Assembly (NCBI GenBank): GCA_963921795.1
Contig: OY997642.1
Span: 2,947,946 to 3,011,945, forward strand
Reading direction: 5' to 3'
DNA length: 64,000 nt
From: Nannobrachium achirus
Lineage: Eukaryota; Chordata; Actinopteri; Myctophiformes; Myctophidae
The position numbers were made by a program, and so were the translations under genes. The notes under the pieces are model-generated. The model saw only the letters and a list, made by a program, of their open reading frames with translations. It searched no databases and was not told the origin of the DNA. Of this stretch, positions 22,430 through 34,577 are shown piece after piece (position 1 is the first letter of the stretch; each line of letters begins with the position of its first letter).

Positions 22430-22705
22430 ATGCGAGAAATCTCTGTCTGCGTGTGTGTGTGTGTGTGTCTGTCTGTGTGTATGTAATCCGCGTATCTCGA
22501 GAACCGTTCATCCCCCCGGCTTCAGATTCGGCACACGCGTTCCATGTCGTGGCGCGGAGTGCAGTGCCGGGCCTCGACCCGACCCGATGCGGTTTTCCCG
22601 AAACGGCGCGAAACGTTCGGAATCTCCTTATGCAGAGCTGATTGTTGACATCAGGCTGTTCCGGAGGAAATCGGCAAAAGCACTGACTCAATGTGACATC
22701 ACTTC
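22430..22705 (+). repeat. Non-coding repeat with TGTGTCTGTCTG tract
   Basis: CTATCTATAAATGCGAG, a GT tract, then CGCGTATCTCGAGAACCG. It looks like the left part of another element with a repetitive tract followed by a conserved body. No coding support. Confidence 0.4.
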
Positions 22706-22794
22706 ATAAAAGGCTCTGACATCACGTACGCTACATGAGTCAACACAAAATACCATGGTTACGTATTGAATGTCATCAGTATGACGTGTTCTGA

Positions 22795-23310
22795 TGTTCA
22801 TATATGGGCTTAAATGGACACAGGCAAACACATGGCCTGTGTCCATATGACAACAGGTATAATGGGGTTTGCATTAAAAGGGGAACCGGCACTGTGTCTG
22901 CAACACAGTCGGAGGCACAGACAGATACAGAGATCTCCATAATGGGAATAAAGGGACACAAACAAACAGATACAGAGATCTCCATATATGGGCATAAAAT
23001 GGATGCAGACAGACAGATACAAATATCTCCATATATGAGAATACATGGATACAGGCAAACAGATGGTCAATACGGGTCCTACAGAGATCTCCATATATGG
23101 GCATAAAATGGACGCTTAGAGACAGATAACTCCATATATAGGCATAATTGGACACAGGCAAACAGATGGTCAAAACGGGTCCTACAGAGATCTCCATATA
23201 TGGGCATAAAATGGACGTAGACAGACAGATATCTCCATATATGGGCATAAATGGACACACGCAAACAGATGGTCAAAACGGATCCTATGACAACAGGTAT
23301 AATGGGGTTT
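22795..23310. repeat. Irregular tandem repeat (CCATATATGGGCATAAA)
   Basis: About seven irregular units built from GATCTCCATATATGGGC, ATAAATGGACACAGGCAAAC and AGACAGATA. Two copies of ATGACAACAGGTATAATGGG flank the block (22848 and 23288). Confidence 0.8.
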
Positions 23311-23390
23311 GCATTAAAGGGTGGGGCATTCATTCCCTATTTACTTTGTTCCCGAGTTGGCCAGTTTGCTGACTAGACGCTTTAGCTTCT

Positions 23391-24065
23391 AGTAGTAGTA
23401 ATAGTAGTAATAATAGTTGTGACCGTAGGTCGCAAGTTTAGTATGTGAACGGTCACAGCTTGTCCGTATGTATGTATGTATGTATGTATGTATGTATGTA
23501 TGTATGTATGTATGTATCTGTCACGCCTGACACTGTGCATGGTTCTATGGGTTTGTTGCTCTGACATCATGCTCTGATGTCACTGTGATGTCAGGGGAAC
23601 AGAATGGGTTTGCCGCTCTGACATCACGCTCTGTTTTATGCCCATACATGGAGTTCCCTGATGTCATCAATATTAAGCCCATATCTAACAGGACTTCATA
23701 TGGGAATACCCATATATGGAGACCACATCGGCCACATACCACACTAACAGAATCCATATATGGCCAAGACAGATGGCCAAGACAGCCAATATCTGAGTGG
23801 CTGGTTCTACAGACAGACGAGACAGGGACAGGGATCTCAATGTATGAATAAAAGGGATTCTGTTAGTGTGACATCACAGTGAAGCCAGAGCGTGATGTCA
23901 GAGCGGCAAACCCATTCTGTTAAAGTGGTTCCCCTGACATCACAGTGACATCAGAGCATGATGTCAGAGCAACAAACCCATAGAACCACAGTGTCAGGCG
24001 TGACAGAGATACATATATACATATGGACAAGCTGAGACCGTTCACATACTAAACTTGCAAACTAT
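23391..24065. mobile_element. Fold-back element with ~130-bp inverted arms
   Basis: The arm at 23436-23610 (AGTATGTGAACGGTCACAGC, TATGGGTTTGTTGCTCTGAC, CTGTGATGTCAGGGGAAC) is repeated inverted at 23928-24055. A TATG tetranucleotide run (23466-23515) lies in the left arm only. The left end has a (TAG)n run and a GTGACCGTAGGTCGC hairpin. It encodes no protein. Confidence 0.7.
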
Positions 24066-24800
24066 AGTAGTCTCAAACTGAGGTTCTGTGACCATCCTCT
24101 GGGAAGGATGTTTTGATGATTGATTTGACCTCTATGGACCCTTTATAAAAGATTTAGCCCCTCAGGTCCCTCACAAAAATCCCGGAATTTTTTGCTAAAG
24201 GGTCAAATTCAAAATGGCGCCCGGCACCATCTCTAAAAATTTACTTTTGATCCAGATGACCTAGAATCATGTATGAAGAGACTTTTTCAAACAAGTTAAC
24301 CATGAGGATTCCAAATCTGACACCGTTTTAATCATAACCATGGCATCACCCGACCTGAGTGAGTGGGAGGGGGGTGCGGTGTTGGAGGAACATTAAGCTG
24401 GAATGAACCTTATGCTGTTTAATAGTTGGCAACACAGCCCCCCCCCCCCCCCCCCCCCTTCTCCAACAGGATCTGGCAGGTCCGGGTACCTGTGCCTCCC
24501 TCGAGGCTCAAGATCAAGTTTTCTAGGAGCCCTGGCCCCACGCCAGTGAAAACAGGATGCAAATAACAACCGTGTGTCTTCCTCCTTCTCCTCGTTCTGC
24601 AGCATCTTCCCCTCCCCGGAGGATTGGTTAACTTCATGCTTGTCTTCTTCCTCACCCTGTCTTTTGGTTTGCATCCTGCTCATCCTGTGTCACACTGTTC
24701 TCTTTGGATCTGCCTTTTTCCTCTGGATCTGCGTTTTTTCCTCTTGGAGACATATTATATACTAATATATTACTTTTATATATAGAAATATAGGTTGTCC
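24066..24800. other. Repeat fragment and poly-C tract, no gene
   Basis: 24070-24330 is inverted relative to 28795-29000 (ACCATCCTCTGGGAAGGATG and its complement). A C-run spans 24437-24459. The acidic/arginine-rich frames on the minus strand come from CTTCCTCCTTCTCCTC low-complexity sequence. Confidence 0.5.
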
Positions 24801-24802
24801 GG

Positions 24803-25100
24803 TCTCTATGGCAAATGGTAAATGGTAAATGGTGCATTTATATAGCGCTTTTAATCCAAAGCGCTTTACATAGATTGTGCATTACATTCACCCATTCACA
24901 CACACATTCATACACCAGTGGCGGAGGAAGCCATGCAAGGCACCAACCTACTCACCGGAGGCAATTAGGGGTTCAGAGTCTTGCCCAAGGACCCTTCGAC
25001 ATTAACTCAGGGGGAGCCCGGATTCGAACTGGGAACCCTTCGGGATTTATACCCTTCGTGCTCTAATACCAGTTTCTCTACCCCTGAGCTATGCCGCCCA
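24803..25100 (-). mobile_element. tRNA-derived SINE, full-length
   Basis: On the minus strand the head reads GGCGGCATAGCTCAGGGGTA (A box) with AGTTCGAATCC (B box). The body is CTAATTGCCTCCGGTGAG, and the tail contains GCGCTATATAAATGCACC and TTTACCATT repeats. The same family lies at 27318 and 1601. Confidence 0.85.
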
Positions 25101-25274
25101 TATGGCAATATTATTCATATCCATCGCTAGTAATACTTGAACTGAATGATCTGCAGGTAGCTCAACTCAATAGGTCATTAGTTATCGTAAGGATGACCCT
25201 AGAGCATAGCTGTTTCATCATTCTTCCATATATGCATATCGGTTATGTCTGTATTAGGATGTATTAGGCAATTT

Positions 25275-27150
25275 AGGCATTGAAAAATAACCCAACCATA
25301 ACCCAGCTGCTGGGTCACTATAGGACACACCCAGCACTGGGTTGTCTCAGCCCATGTGCTGGGTTGTATCCCTTTAACCCATGTGCTGGGTTGATCATTT
25401 GACCCAAAATAGTGATTGAAATTGACTATATCGCTGGGTTAAATGTGAACCTTAACTATATCACTGGGTTAAATATAAACCATACACTGGGTTGTTCATT
25501 CGCCTCAAGCTATTGGTTGAATTTCTCAGGTTTTGCATTTCATATCATGCTAACCTTTATGGTTTGTTCCAATTTTTAGCAATTCAACATTGTGGTGCAT
25601 ATATTTATTATGTATGCACTAATGATGAAATGCTACAATCAGAATAGTTTAGAGAAAATTAACATAGTAATCTCAGAGTTACTATGGATTATTCGCTTTC
25701 AGACCTGTGTGTGGGTGGGGTGGGGGGGGTGGGGGGGGGGGGGAGCTCAACCCTAACCTAGCAGCCTAGCAGTTATGGTTAGGGTTTAGGCTCAAATACG
25801 GACAAATCAAATTCTGACATATGCACTCTTAAAATTGTTGGGTCAAAAACAACCCAAGTTGGTTATTTATGTAACCCAACACGTAACACTGTTTTGGACC
25901 AGCCCAACATGGGTTATTGCAGACCAACAGGGTTGGGTTAAGGCTGTGACCCAGCATGTTGGGTTGGGATTGTACAACCAAGTAATGGGTTAAAAGTGAC
26001 TTTGCTGTTGGGTTAATGTGATACTGCTGATGGGTTGGAATCTAACACCCAAAAATGGCTTAAAAGTGACCTTGTTGTTGGGATTGCACACCCATTCACA
26101 TTAAATCTATTCATTTATTTACAACATTTTCTTCAATGACATTTTTCATGCTTAATCTACTCAAGGAAGAATGCATGAAGAGTAAATTATGCATTTAGTC
26201 ATGGCAATATATCACAACTTTGAACACAACAGATTATGTGGTGCTTCACATTAAAAGAATAGCAAACCCATGTTTGTATGTGTCAGTCTGGACCATCTTA
26301 GTCATGGTTTCTGTTTCTGTAAGCAACTATGTTTTTTTATATATTTTTTAATTAGGGATTATGACTGGGCTACATCCACTGCGATCATCTACAATACAAT
26401 GTTGTTTTCTCTATCTAAAACCATAAAATAATGGAAAAGTTTGTAAAAAATATCTGTATGGGAGCACAGTTGCATGCTGGGTAACTGCCCACCCACTTAG
26501 TTTAACCCAATAGTGGTGCAATTCACAAACCAATGTGTTGATAGACAGAGAGGGCGGGTCTATTTTAACCCAAGTTGGTGCAATGCAGTGAACCATGTGT
26601 TGGGTAAACTCGAATTCAAAAGCCTATACCAACACTTGGGTTATGAACTCAATGCATTTTATCTGCATGTGGGCGGGCCATCCATAGCCCAACAGATGGT
26701 TTACTAATTTTAAGTATTTTTAATCCAATGTTTGGTCAAACTGACCCAACCTGTGACCCAACAGTGTCAACCCAGCAAAAGGGTTGAACATTTGACCCAA
26801 CATTTTTAAGAGTGTGACAGTCAGCTTGCCGAGGCAGACACATGGATATGAAACATTTAAATCTTTTAGCTCCCGAAAGCTTAGAAAATGTCCCTGGAAA
26901 CTTAGAAAAATGCTTCCCAGCATGCTTTGCATAACAGGTGACCAGAAACAGGAAAATTAATAAACCAACCTCTAGGTTAAAAATAACCCAGCCAGGAGTT
27001 CAACTGCATTTGAAGCCCCAATAACCCCTTTGACCCAGCATGGACAACCCACCAGTGTGTTTACAGTATACCAAACAACCAAGAAGTATGACCCATCAAA
27101 ATCAACCCAGCAAGGTGTTTAAATAAATAACCCAGCACTTTTAAGAGTGT
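25275..27150. mobile_element. GGGTT-rich MITE pair, one nested in the other
   Basis: The outer sequence shows many ACCCAGC and TGGGTT words and ends near 27148 in CACTTTTAAGAGTG. The inner element at 25824-26814 has inverted ends CACTCTTAAAATTGTTGGGT and ACCCAACATTTTTAAGAGTG. Both lack genes; the 61- to 70-aa frames inside are unremarkable. A G-run (25715-25743) precedes the inner element. Confidence 0.65.
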
Positions 27151-27215
27151 AGGTTTATTGAAGGTAGCCTGTAACGTGGCCATGCCCTGGAGATATTGTG
27201 ATATCACATGAAGCA

Positions 27216-27239
27216 TTCTCGCCCTTAGGGCATCTTACT
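27216..27239 (+). mobile_element. Helitron-like 3' end
   Basis: The GCCCTTAGGGC hairpin, ATCTTA, then CTGG matches the family ends at 15598 and 22394. Confidence 0.5.
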
Positions 27240-27317
27240 GGATGTGGACCACATGTGGTCTATGTGTCACGGTTCTCCACATTGGTAGCAGCCAGAGCAT
27301 AGGCCTTCCTTCTGTCT

Positions 27318-27595
27318 ATAAATGGTAAATGGTGCATTTATATAGCGCTTTTATCCAAAGCGCTTTACAGAGATTTTTGCATTACATTCACCCATTCACA
27401 CACACATTCATACACCGGTGGCGGAGGAAGCCATGCAAGGCACCAACCAGCTCACCGGGAGCAATGTGGGGTTCAGAGTCTTGCCCAGGGACCCTTCGAC
27501 ATTAACTCAAGGGGAGCCCGGATTCGAACTGGGAACCCTTCGGGAACCCTTCGTGCTGTAATAACGGTTTCTCTACCCCTGGGCTATGCCGTCTA
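27318..27595 (-). mobile_element. tRNA-derived SINE, full-length
   Basis: Nearly the same as the SINE at 24803, with A and B boxes at the right end and the ATATAGCGC/AAATGGTAAATGG tail at the left end. Confidence 0.85.
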
Positions 27596-28440
27596 TCCAG
27601 TGCCTCTTGTGATTGACTGGTAGAGAGTGGCTCCTGTATTGACTCACTTCACTTTCACCATCACTTTCCCCACACTTGGCTTGTCTGGTATAGGCAGGGA
27701 CAGTCAAAACAAGGATGGTAACTTTCTGCTTCCTTGAGGGCATTGAGGCAATGGGGCATGGATATGCTCTCTAAAACGGCCAGGAAGGAGTCCTTGAACA
27801 AAGGCTTGTGTCACCAATTCCTCATGGAAATTATACAAATTGTGATAGCTGCATTGGATTAGACAATTTAGCTTGATGGCATATGCTCCTATGCTCTATT
27901 TTTCTCTGCCTACTGGACAATTGCCATCCGCAAAGGCAGACTGACCAAAGGCCCCTCTTGTCTGAGGCATAGCCTCTGTCCTAATGCCAAGGCAATTAAG
28001 GTGGGCAGATGTTAAGACAGACCAGCAAGAGTTGATCCACTATTTCAACCTGGAGGCACTAGATGATGATTGACCCATTCCGTGAGGTAAGGTAACATGG
28101 CACCTCATCTACAGCTCATGCTATTACGTAGTGCAGCGTTACCAATGCAGAGACATTGCTCCCTGTATCCCACTCAGAATGCACTCATTTGCTGCACTGG
28201 CCTTCTGGCCAGTAGGAAAGGGTGGCATCTTTTGAGATTTAAACTGGTACGTCACCCACTTCTCACTGGCACCCAGCTCTTGCTCTGCCTCTTTCCAGAG
28301 AATCATTTCCAAGACATTTCAGCTCTGATTCAGATTGATATGCGTTTTATTTTTTTAATTACAAATTACAAACCCCAAATAAAGTATGTTCCTATTCAAA
28401 AGTTATGTTTTCACTCTACTGGATGGTGGCCATCTTGAAT
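27596..28440. other. No recognised gene (113-aa frame noted)
   Basis: Longest frame is 28097-28438 (+), 113 codons, with no motif I recognise and no splice or codon support. It may be degraded transposon or gene sequence. Confidence 0.35.
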
Positions 28441-29074
28441 TACTGGGCCAAAACTAAGTCTTGAGATTAAAATGGTGTCAGATTGAGATTTTGAATCCTC
28501 ATGGTTGACTTGTAAAGTTTGGATACGTTTGGTATGTGACCATGTGGTCTAGAAGTCAAAATAAACATTTTGTATGGACATACTAGCTTTTTATGTGAAC
28601 AAAGAGCACTTTGTTGGAATATTTACTGCCTCATTTGTGGTCAGATGTACAGGAATAATAATATTTGTAAAATAAGTACTTAGAATAATGCAACAGAAAA
28701 TGACCATGTGTTTGCTTTGAGTTGTTTCATATAATGCATAAAATATTCTAATTACACATGCATTATGCTAATCAAATGAGGTGTTAGGATTTAAATGGTG
28801 TCAGATTTGGAATACTCATGGTTGACTTGTATGAAAAAGCATCTTCATAAATGATTCTTTTCTTCACAAAAGTTCATCTTTAGAAAATGCCAGGATTTTT
28901 GCGAGGGACCTGGGAGCTAAATAGGGTCCATAGACATCAAATCAATCATCAAAACATCCTTCCCAGAGGATGGTCACAGAACTTCAGATTGTGACTCTAC
29001 TACTACGGTCGCAACTATTATTACTACTATTACTACTATAACTACTACTATTACTACTACTATTACTACTATTA
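28441..29074. repeat. Dispersed repeat, inverted relative to 24066-24330, and TAC/TAT microsatellite
   Basis: GATGGTCACAGAACTTCAG and CAATCATCAAAACATCCTTC mirror 24080-24130. An ACTACT/ATTACT trinucleotide run (28995-29074) ends exactly at the CCAG of the following element. Confidence 0.65.
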
Positions 29075-29965
29075 CCAGTAAGACGCCCTAAGGGCGAGAA
29101 GCGACCACCAGGGCGGATGGAAACAACAGATTTGTAAGAGGGGGTGGGGCTTCAACAATTACAGCTTGTCCATATTGGCCGTCTAAGTCCAGACACCAAG
29201 TTTCGAGACGGTACCATGCTGCAAACTGGAGTTATGGATGTTTAAAGCCCAGCCAATAGGAGGGAAGAAGGGGTGGGGCTTCAACAATTACAGCTCGTCC
29301 CTATTGGCAGTAAAAAGTGCCAAGTCGTGTGAGTGTTTTAAAGTTGAATTGAAATCACGTTGTTACGCAAAAGTATGCCAGAGCTACGTGTGAGAGCAAA
29401 GTGTGACAGCAAAGTGTGACAGCTGCTGCACGCGTTTAGTTGACAGAGGGGGCGGGGCTTCAACAATTACAGCTCATCCCGATTAGCCCTATTCACGGCC
29501 TGCCCACTCAGCAAATTTCTCAGCAACTTCCTGGTGCTTACGTCAGTTTAGAAGGGGAAACTATAACAGATATAGCTGGACTTAAAGCCAACAAATCATT
29601 ATTTCTAACGGTAAAGTAAATTATAATGCTTTGTGCCTTTTACTATCTTGTGTTCTTGATCATACTAGCCGTATTTTATACTTTACTATTCGGAAATTGC
29701 ATTAAATTTGCGATTTCTGTGTTAACTCTATGGGCTTTTAGCAGGGTGGTATCAAAACGTGACTTCAGCACCAGGGGGATGCTGAGTGGGCGGGCCGTGA
29801 ATAGGGCTAATTGGCGGAAAAAAGGCCCAAGTCGTGTGAGCGTTTTAAAGTTGAAATCACGTTGCTAGGCAAAAGTATGGCAGAGTTATATGTGAGAGCA
29901 AGTAGTTTATTGCAAAAACGCATTGATTTTAATTGGGGTAATTTTTTACCCCACTCATGGAAGAG
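29075..29965 (-). mobile_element. Helitron-like element, minus copy carrying a MITE
   Basis: On the minus strand it ends CGCCCTTAGGGCG, TCTTA, CTGG and T. The content mirrors 21690-22397 (GCGGGGCTTCAACAATTACA and similar). It is interrupted at 29486-29807 by a separate inverted-repeat element. Confidence 0.65.
29486..29807. mobile_element. 322-bp TA-flanked MITE inside the Helitron-like copy
   Basis: Inverted ends GCCCTATTCACGGCC and GGCCGTGAATAGGGC (extending to CCCACTCAGCA/TGCTGAGTGGG) are flanked by TA. The related copy at about 21875 lacks it, giving an empty site. A possible short frame inside (29626-29868) is not supported. Confidence 0.8.
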
Positions 29966-30174
29966 TGTAGGTATTGGTTGGTCATGCATCCAAGGGTTAA
30001 TGTGCAACATTGCTTTCTCACTCAACAGTAAACAAACACACCAACATAGAGTTTAAGTGTATAGTATCTGCACATTTCTAAAGTGACAATTTAAGGACTT
30101 TGTAATACCTCTAAAATGACAAATTAAACATTGGCCAAACTGTCAAATATTAGAGGCAGAAAATGTGAAAATAG

Positions 30175-30240
30175 CAGATCTACATGCTGACAACGCCTCG
30201 GAACGTGAGACGTTGTGAGCATGTAGAATTTGTAGATCAT
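30175..30240. repeat. TCTACAAGC-type palindrome
   Basis: AGATCTACATGCTGACAACG pairs with CGTTGTGAGCATGTAG. Relative to the usual CAAGC/GCTTG arms it carries CATGC/GCATG, a paired change. Confidence 0.75.
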
Positions 30241-30589
30241 GTAGATCTGATATTTTGCTCACCCTCGTTCAAATATGATTGTTTTGGGGGTCATGGCCTG
30301 AAAAGGTTGAGAACCACTGCTCTAGCACTAGCAGTTCTCAAATGTTTTATTTGCAAGGAAGGACCCCCATACCTCTGAGAAGGTACAAATGGAACCAAAT
30401 GGACCCATATGAACACTCTCAGAGTTACAGAGCTGTTATGATCATTGAGGGCTATTAGCTCTGTATTGACCACTCATTTTGTAGGTATGCGGTGTCCAGT
30501 ATGATTTAAATAGTAGGCTAAATATACCGGTATATAAAAAAAGCCTCCGATTTAAAATGGGTTTAAAGTAGGTCTAGAAGTAAGGCTGG

Positions 30590-32045
30590 GCGATAAAAAC
30601 AGTACACATAATAAATACATTAAATGCCTTATTTCTATTTTCCAACAATGGCTTTATTGAAATAACAACACCTGGTTATGAGCTTGGCTATTACCAACAC
30701 AGTTTTTAACCTTTTTAGCCTGTACCGGCTTGTTATTTGACCCTGTGTTCTTGCTTTAGATAAAACATTCACAACATGATATGGGTTTGGTGTTTTTGTA
30801 AAGTGATTAAGTTAGTTGATAATTAAGTTCATAAATATTTGTTGTGCTTTTAAAAAATTGTGTTCCACCCTTTATGCTCTAGAACAGAGTTTCCCAAGCA
30901 GAGGGTCGGGACCCATGTGTGGGTCACAGACCAAATGTTATGGTCACAACTCGAGTCAAAATCCTATTTTATTTTCCTAAAACATTAAATAATAATTGTA
31001 TACAAACTCACACAGAAACAAATACTGTATGTGCTTAGTTGTGTTATTTACAGTAATTGACTTCTCTAACTTTTGGTTCTCGACCTGAGAAGTTTGTGAA
31101 CCACTGGTCTGGAACAACTTGAGGTGTGCAATGTTCATAAATATTATTATTATATTGTTATGTTTGTGTCATGTATTGTGTAAATAACAGTAGACTGTAT
31201 ATTCAACCTGTATATTCTGTATATTCATTATTGAATTCCCCCCTTGGGATAATAAAGGTATCTATCTATCTATAACCCTACAGTCAGGTCATGGTTTGGG
31301 TCATCAGGGGTTGGCATCTGACACCCTCTAGTGTTCACATTTAACATTACATTCAGTTATATCATGCATATTTATCTGCTAGTTTTAGCAGATTAATCAT
31401 CACAATAATGCCTGTACATGTACTGTACTTGTACTGTACATGTACTGTACATGTACTGTACATGTGACACTTGTTATCATTGTGATAATTGTTTTATTGT
31501 TATGTAATCATTCATTTATCAACCACTTCCAACGCTTCCATCCCTGTTTTGGGAATATTTATTACAGGAAAACTATTTTCAAACATTTCTCCTTTCGTCA
31601 AGAAACAAATAGTGGATCGGTGCACCAGCTCTCAAGCGACACGCTGAGAGCTTGTAGATCAACTATTTTAGCTATTTTAGAAATGGGGTCTATTGTAGGC
31701 TATTTATTTGTATATTTTCATTTTATATATTTTTTGTGACACCTCTACCAACATTAACAGAGAGATATTCATGTATATTTTTGTCTTTGCTTTTGTTTTT
31801 AGCTGAGTAAAATAAAGCATATTTTTAAACACTGTTGAATAAATAATCATAAAATCAATTCATATCTGAGAAGATGTGAACTATAATTGGAGCATTGAGC
31901 AGTATTTGTATTAATTCCCTTTGAAATATTGAATAAATATGTTTATTGTCTTTTGAGTTGAAAGACGTTACATGATTGATTTTCATAACATCTGTGCAGC
32001 ATTGCTTTTCATTGAGACAATGGAGACAACGAGGAACAGTCATAA
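30590..32045 (+). repeat. ~1.4-kb repeat, inverted copy at 61980-63560
   Basis: Long match to the inverse of 61980-63560: GACCCATGTGTGGGTCAC, CTAACTTTTGGTTCTCGACC, GACACCCTCTAGTGTTCACA and a TGTACTGTACATG palindromic run (31419-31465). A degenerate palindrome occurs at 31627-31668. 31150-31275 looks like a LINE 3' end with an (ATCT)n tail. Confidence 0.75.
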
Positions 32046-32095
32046 ATGTGTGCTTATAGGTTATTAGTCACCGAATGGAATAATTTGGTCTTTTT

Positions 32096-33382
32096 GTCAG
32101 AGAAGGGGTCTATTAGTCCAGGGGTCATCAATATGTCAGAGAAGGGGTCTATTAGTCCAGGAGTCATCAATATGTCGGAGAAGGGGTCTATTAGTCCAGG
32201 GGTCATCAATATGTCTGAGAAGGGGTCTATTAGTCCAGGAGTCATCAATATGTCAGAGAAGGGGTCTATTAGTCCAGGAGTCATCAATATGTCAGAGAAG
32301 GGGTCTATTAGTGCAGGGGTCATCAATATGTCGGAGAAGGGGTCTATTAGTCCAGGGGTCATCAATATGTCAGAGAAGGGGTCTATTAGTCCAGGGGTCA
32401 TCAATATGTCGGAGAAGGGGTCTATTAGTCCAGGGGTCATCAATATGTCTGAGAAGGGGTCTATTAGTCCAGGGGTCATCAATATGTCAGAGAAGGGGTC
32501 TATTAGTCCAGGGGTCATCAATATGTCTGAGAAGGGGTCTATTAGTCCAGGGGTCATCAATATGTCAGAGAAGGGGTCTATTAGTCCAGGGGTCATCAAT
32601 ATGTCAGAGAAGGGGTCTATTAGTCCAGGGGTCATCAATATGTCAGAGAAGGGTCTATTAGTCCAGGGGTCATCAATATGTCAGAGAAGGGGTCTATTAG
32701 TCCAGGGGTCATCAATATGTCTGAGAAGGGGTCTATTAGTCCAGGGGTCATCAATATGTCAGAGAAGGGGTCTATTAGTCCAGGGGTCATCAATATGTCA
32801 GAGAAGGGGTCTATTAGTCCAGGGGTCATCAATATGTCAGAGAAGGGGTCTATTAGTCCAGGGGTCATCAATATGTCAGAGAAGGGGTCTATTAGTCCAG
32901 GGGTCATCAATATGTCTGAGAAGGGGTCTATTAGTCCAGGAGTCATCAATATGTCAGAGAAGGGGTCTATTAGTCCAGGGGTCATCAATATGTCTGAGAA
33001 GGGGTCTATTAGTCCAGGGGTCATCAATATGTCAGAGAAGGGGTCTATTAGTCCAGGGGTCATCAATATGTCAGAGAAGGGGTCTATTAGTCCAGGGGTC
33101 ATCAATATGTCAGAGAAGGGGTCTATTAGTCCAGGGGTCATCAATATGTCAGAGAAGGGGTCTATTAGTCCAGGGGTCATCAATATGTCAGAGAAGGGGT
33201 CTATTAGTCCAGGGGTCATCAATATGTCTGAGAAGGGGTCTATTAGTCCAGGGGTCATCAATATGTCAGAGAAGGGGTCTATTAGTCCAGGGGTCATCAA
33301 TATGTCAGAGAAGGGGTCTATTAGTCCAGGAGTCATCAATATGTCAGAGAAGGGGTCTATTAGTCCAGGGGTCATCAATATG
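32096..33382. repeat. 39-bp minisatellite, 33 copies
   Basis: Unit contains GAGAAGGGGTCTATTAGTCC, with a three-way variant at GTC(A/G/T)GAG and A/G at CCAGG(G/A)GTC. The variants are interspersed along the array. One G is missing at about 32650, which shifts the frame. Because 39 is a multiple of 3, frames stay open on both strands (472 aa on +). The frame survives the shift only because several frames are open, so I do not call a gene. Confidence 0.95.
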
Positions 33383-33539
33383 TTCGTCCGTACACGGACA
33401 CGTGTGTCTGTGGCAAGACTTGTCTATGTCCGTGGCACATTTTAGTTTAGTCTATTTCATTTGAATTAAAATATATTCTATATATGTTGTTATGATACTG
33501 TAAAAACATACTAAATATTCACAATATAATCTTTGAAGT

Positions 33540-33745
33540 TTTGATTTTGGTGGCGGGTACACATACTGTAGACATCAAAGGGGGGCTTGAGCCCCTGTCC
33601 TTTTATCCGCCTGTAAAAAGTGTCCTCTCCAGACCATGAATGCAGTTTATACTGTGATGAAGGAAATGCAAACAGCCTCTTTCTTTCCATGCCATTCCTG
33701 AAGGCAGCATTCAAGAGAATTGCCTCCTTGCTCTCCTGAACTTGA
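33540..33745. repeat. Dispersed repeat shared with 56100-56265
   Basis: GACATCAAAGG, GGCTTGAGCCCCTG, TCTCCAGACCATGAATGCAG and ATGCCATTCCTGAAGGC recur at 56120-56240. Probably a MITE fragment. Confidence 0.7.
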
Positions 33746-34060
33746 ATGCAAGAGGCAGTAAAAAATAACATCATTCTGTCTCTCTTGAATGGCTTGTAGG
33801 CTATACATGACTATTATGCAATTGACAGATTGTCAGTGACAGATTGATAGTATTGACATTGGTTCTCAGTTAATAAGGTAGGCGTATGTTTATAAATGGC
33901 AGTGGTACGGCCACATGTACATGCATGTTTAAAATATAAGCATGAATATATTAATATTTGAAGACAAATTACAATTTTTCTTTAAAAAAAAAAGAAAAAA
34001 AAAGAAAAAAAAAATATATAGGCCTATAGTTTTTTTTACTCAAACATTTCAGGAACCCCC

Positions 34061-34215
<155 letters not shown>

Positions 34216-34577
34216 CTTTATGGTTACATACAAGCGGATGAGAATGAGAACATGTGTGTGTTTGTATTCAGCTCCTCTGTCATCGTAGCAGCACAGAAAC
34301 AAATATAACAACAATGATAAAGAACAAAGTGAGAAATTACATGAAATTACATTCAGTAGAACATCTACATGTTATGTACTGTAGCAGCCCATAGAGGGCA
34401 GTGTGGCAGTGTTTTTCCAGCATGTTGAACACTGGGTGATCAATTTGGAGGTAGGCTATTCCACTGCATCTCACTGAGGAGAATACTCCACTGCAATCAT
34501 TTGAACACTTTATCTACTAGTAGTTACTTTGTAAAAACATATGAGGCAAAGAAAGCCAGGGGAGCCTGTTTCATTAA

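Noticed and set aside
24393..24683. Acidic 96-aa minus-strand frame
   Set aside because: It reads through CTTCCTCC-type low-complexity sequence and a C-run with no conserved motif.
32046..33464. 472-aa frame across the 39-bp array
   Set aside because: The frame is produced by a period divisible by 3. It continues past a one-base deletion only because several frames are open, and the opposite strand is equally open.
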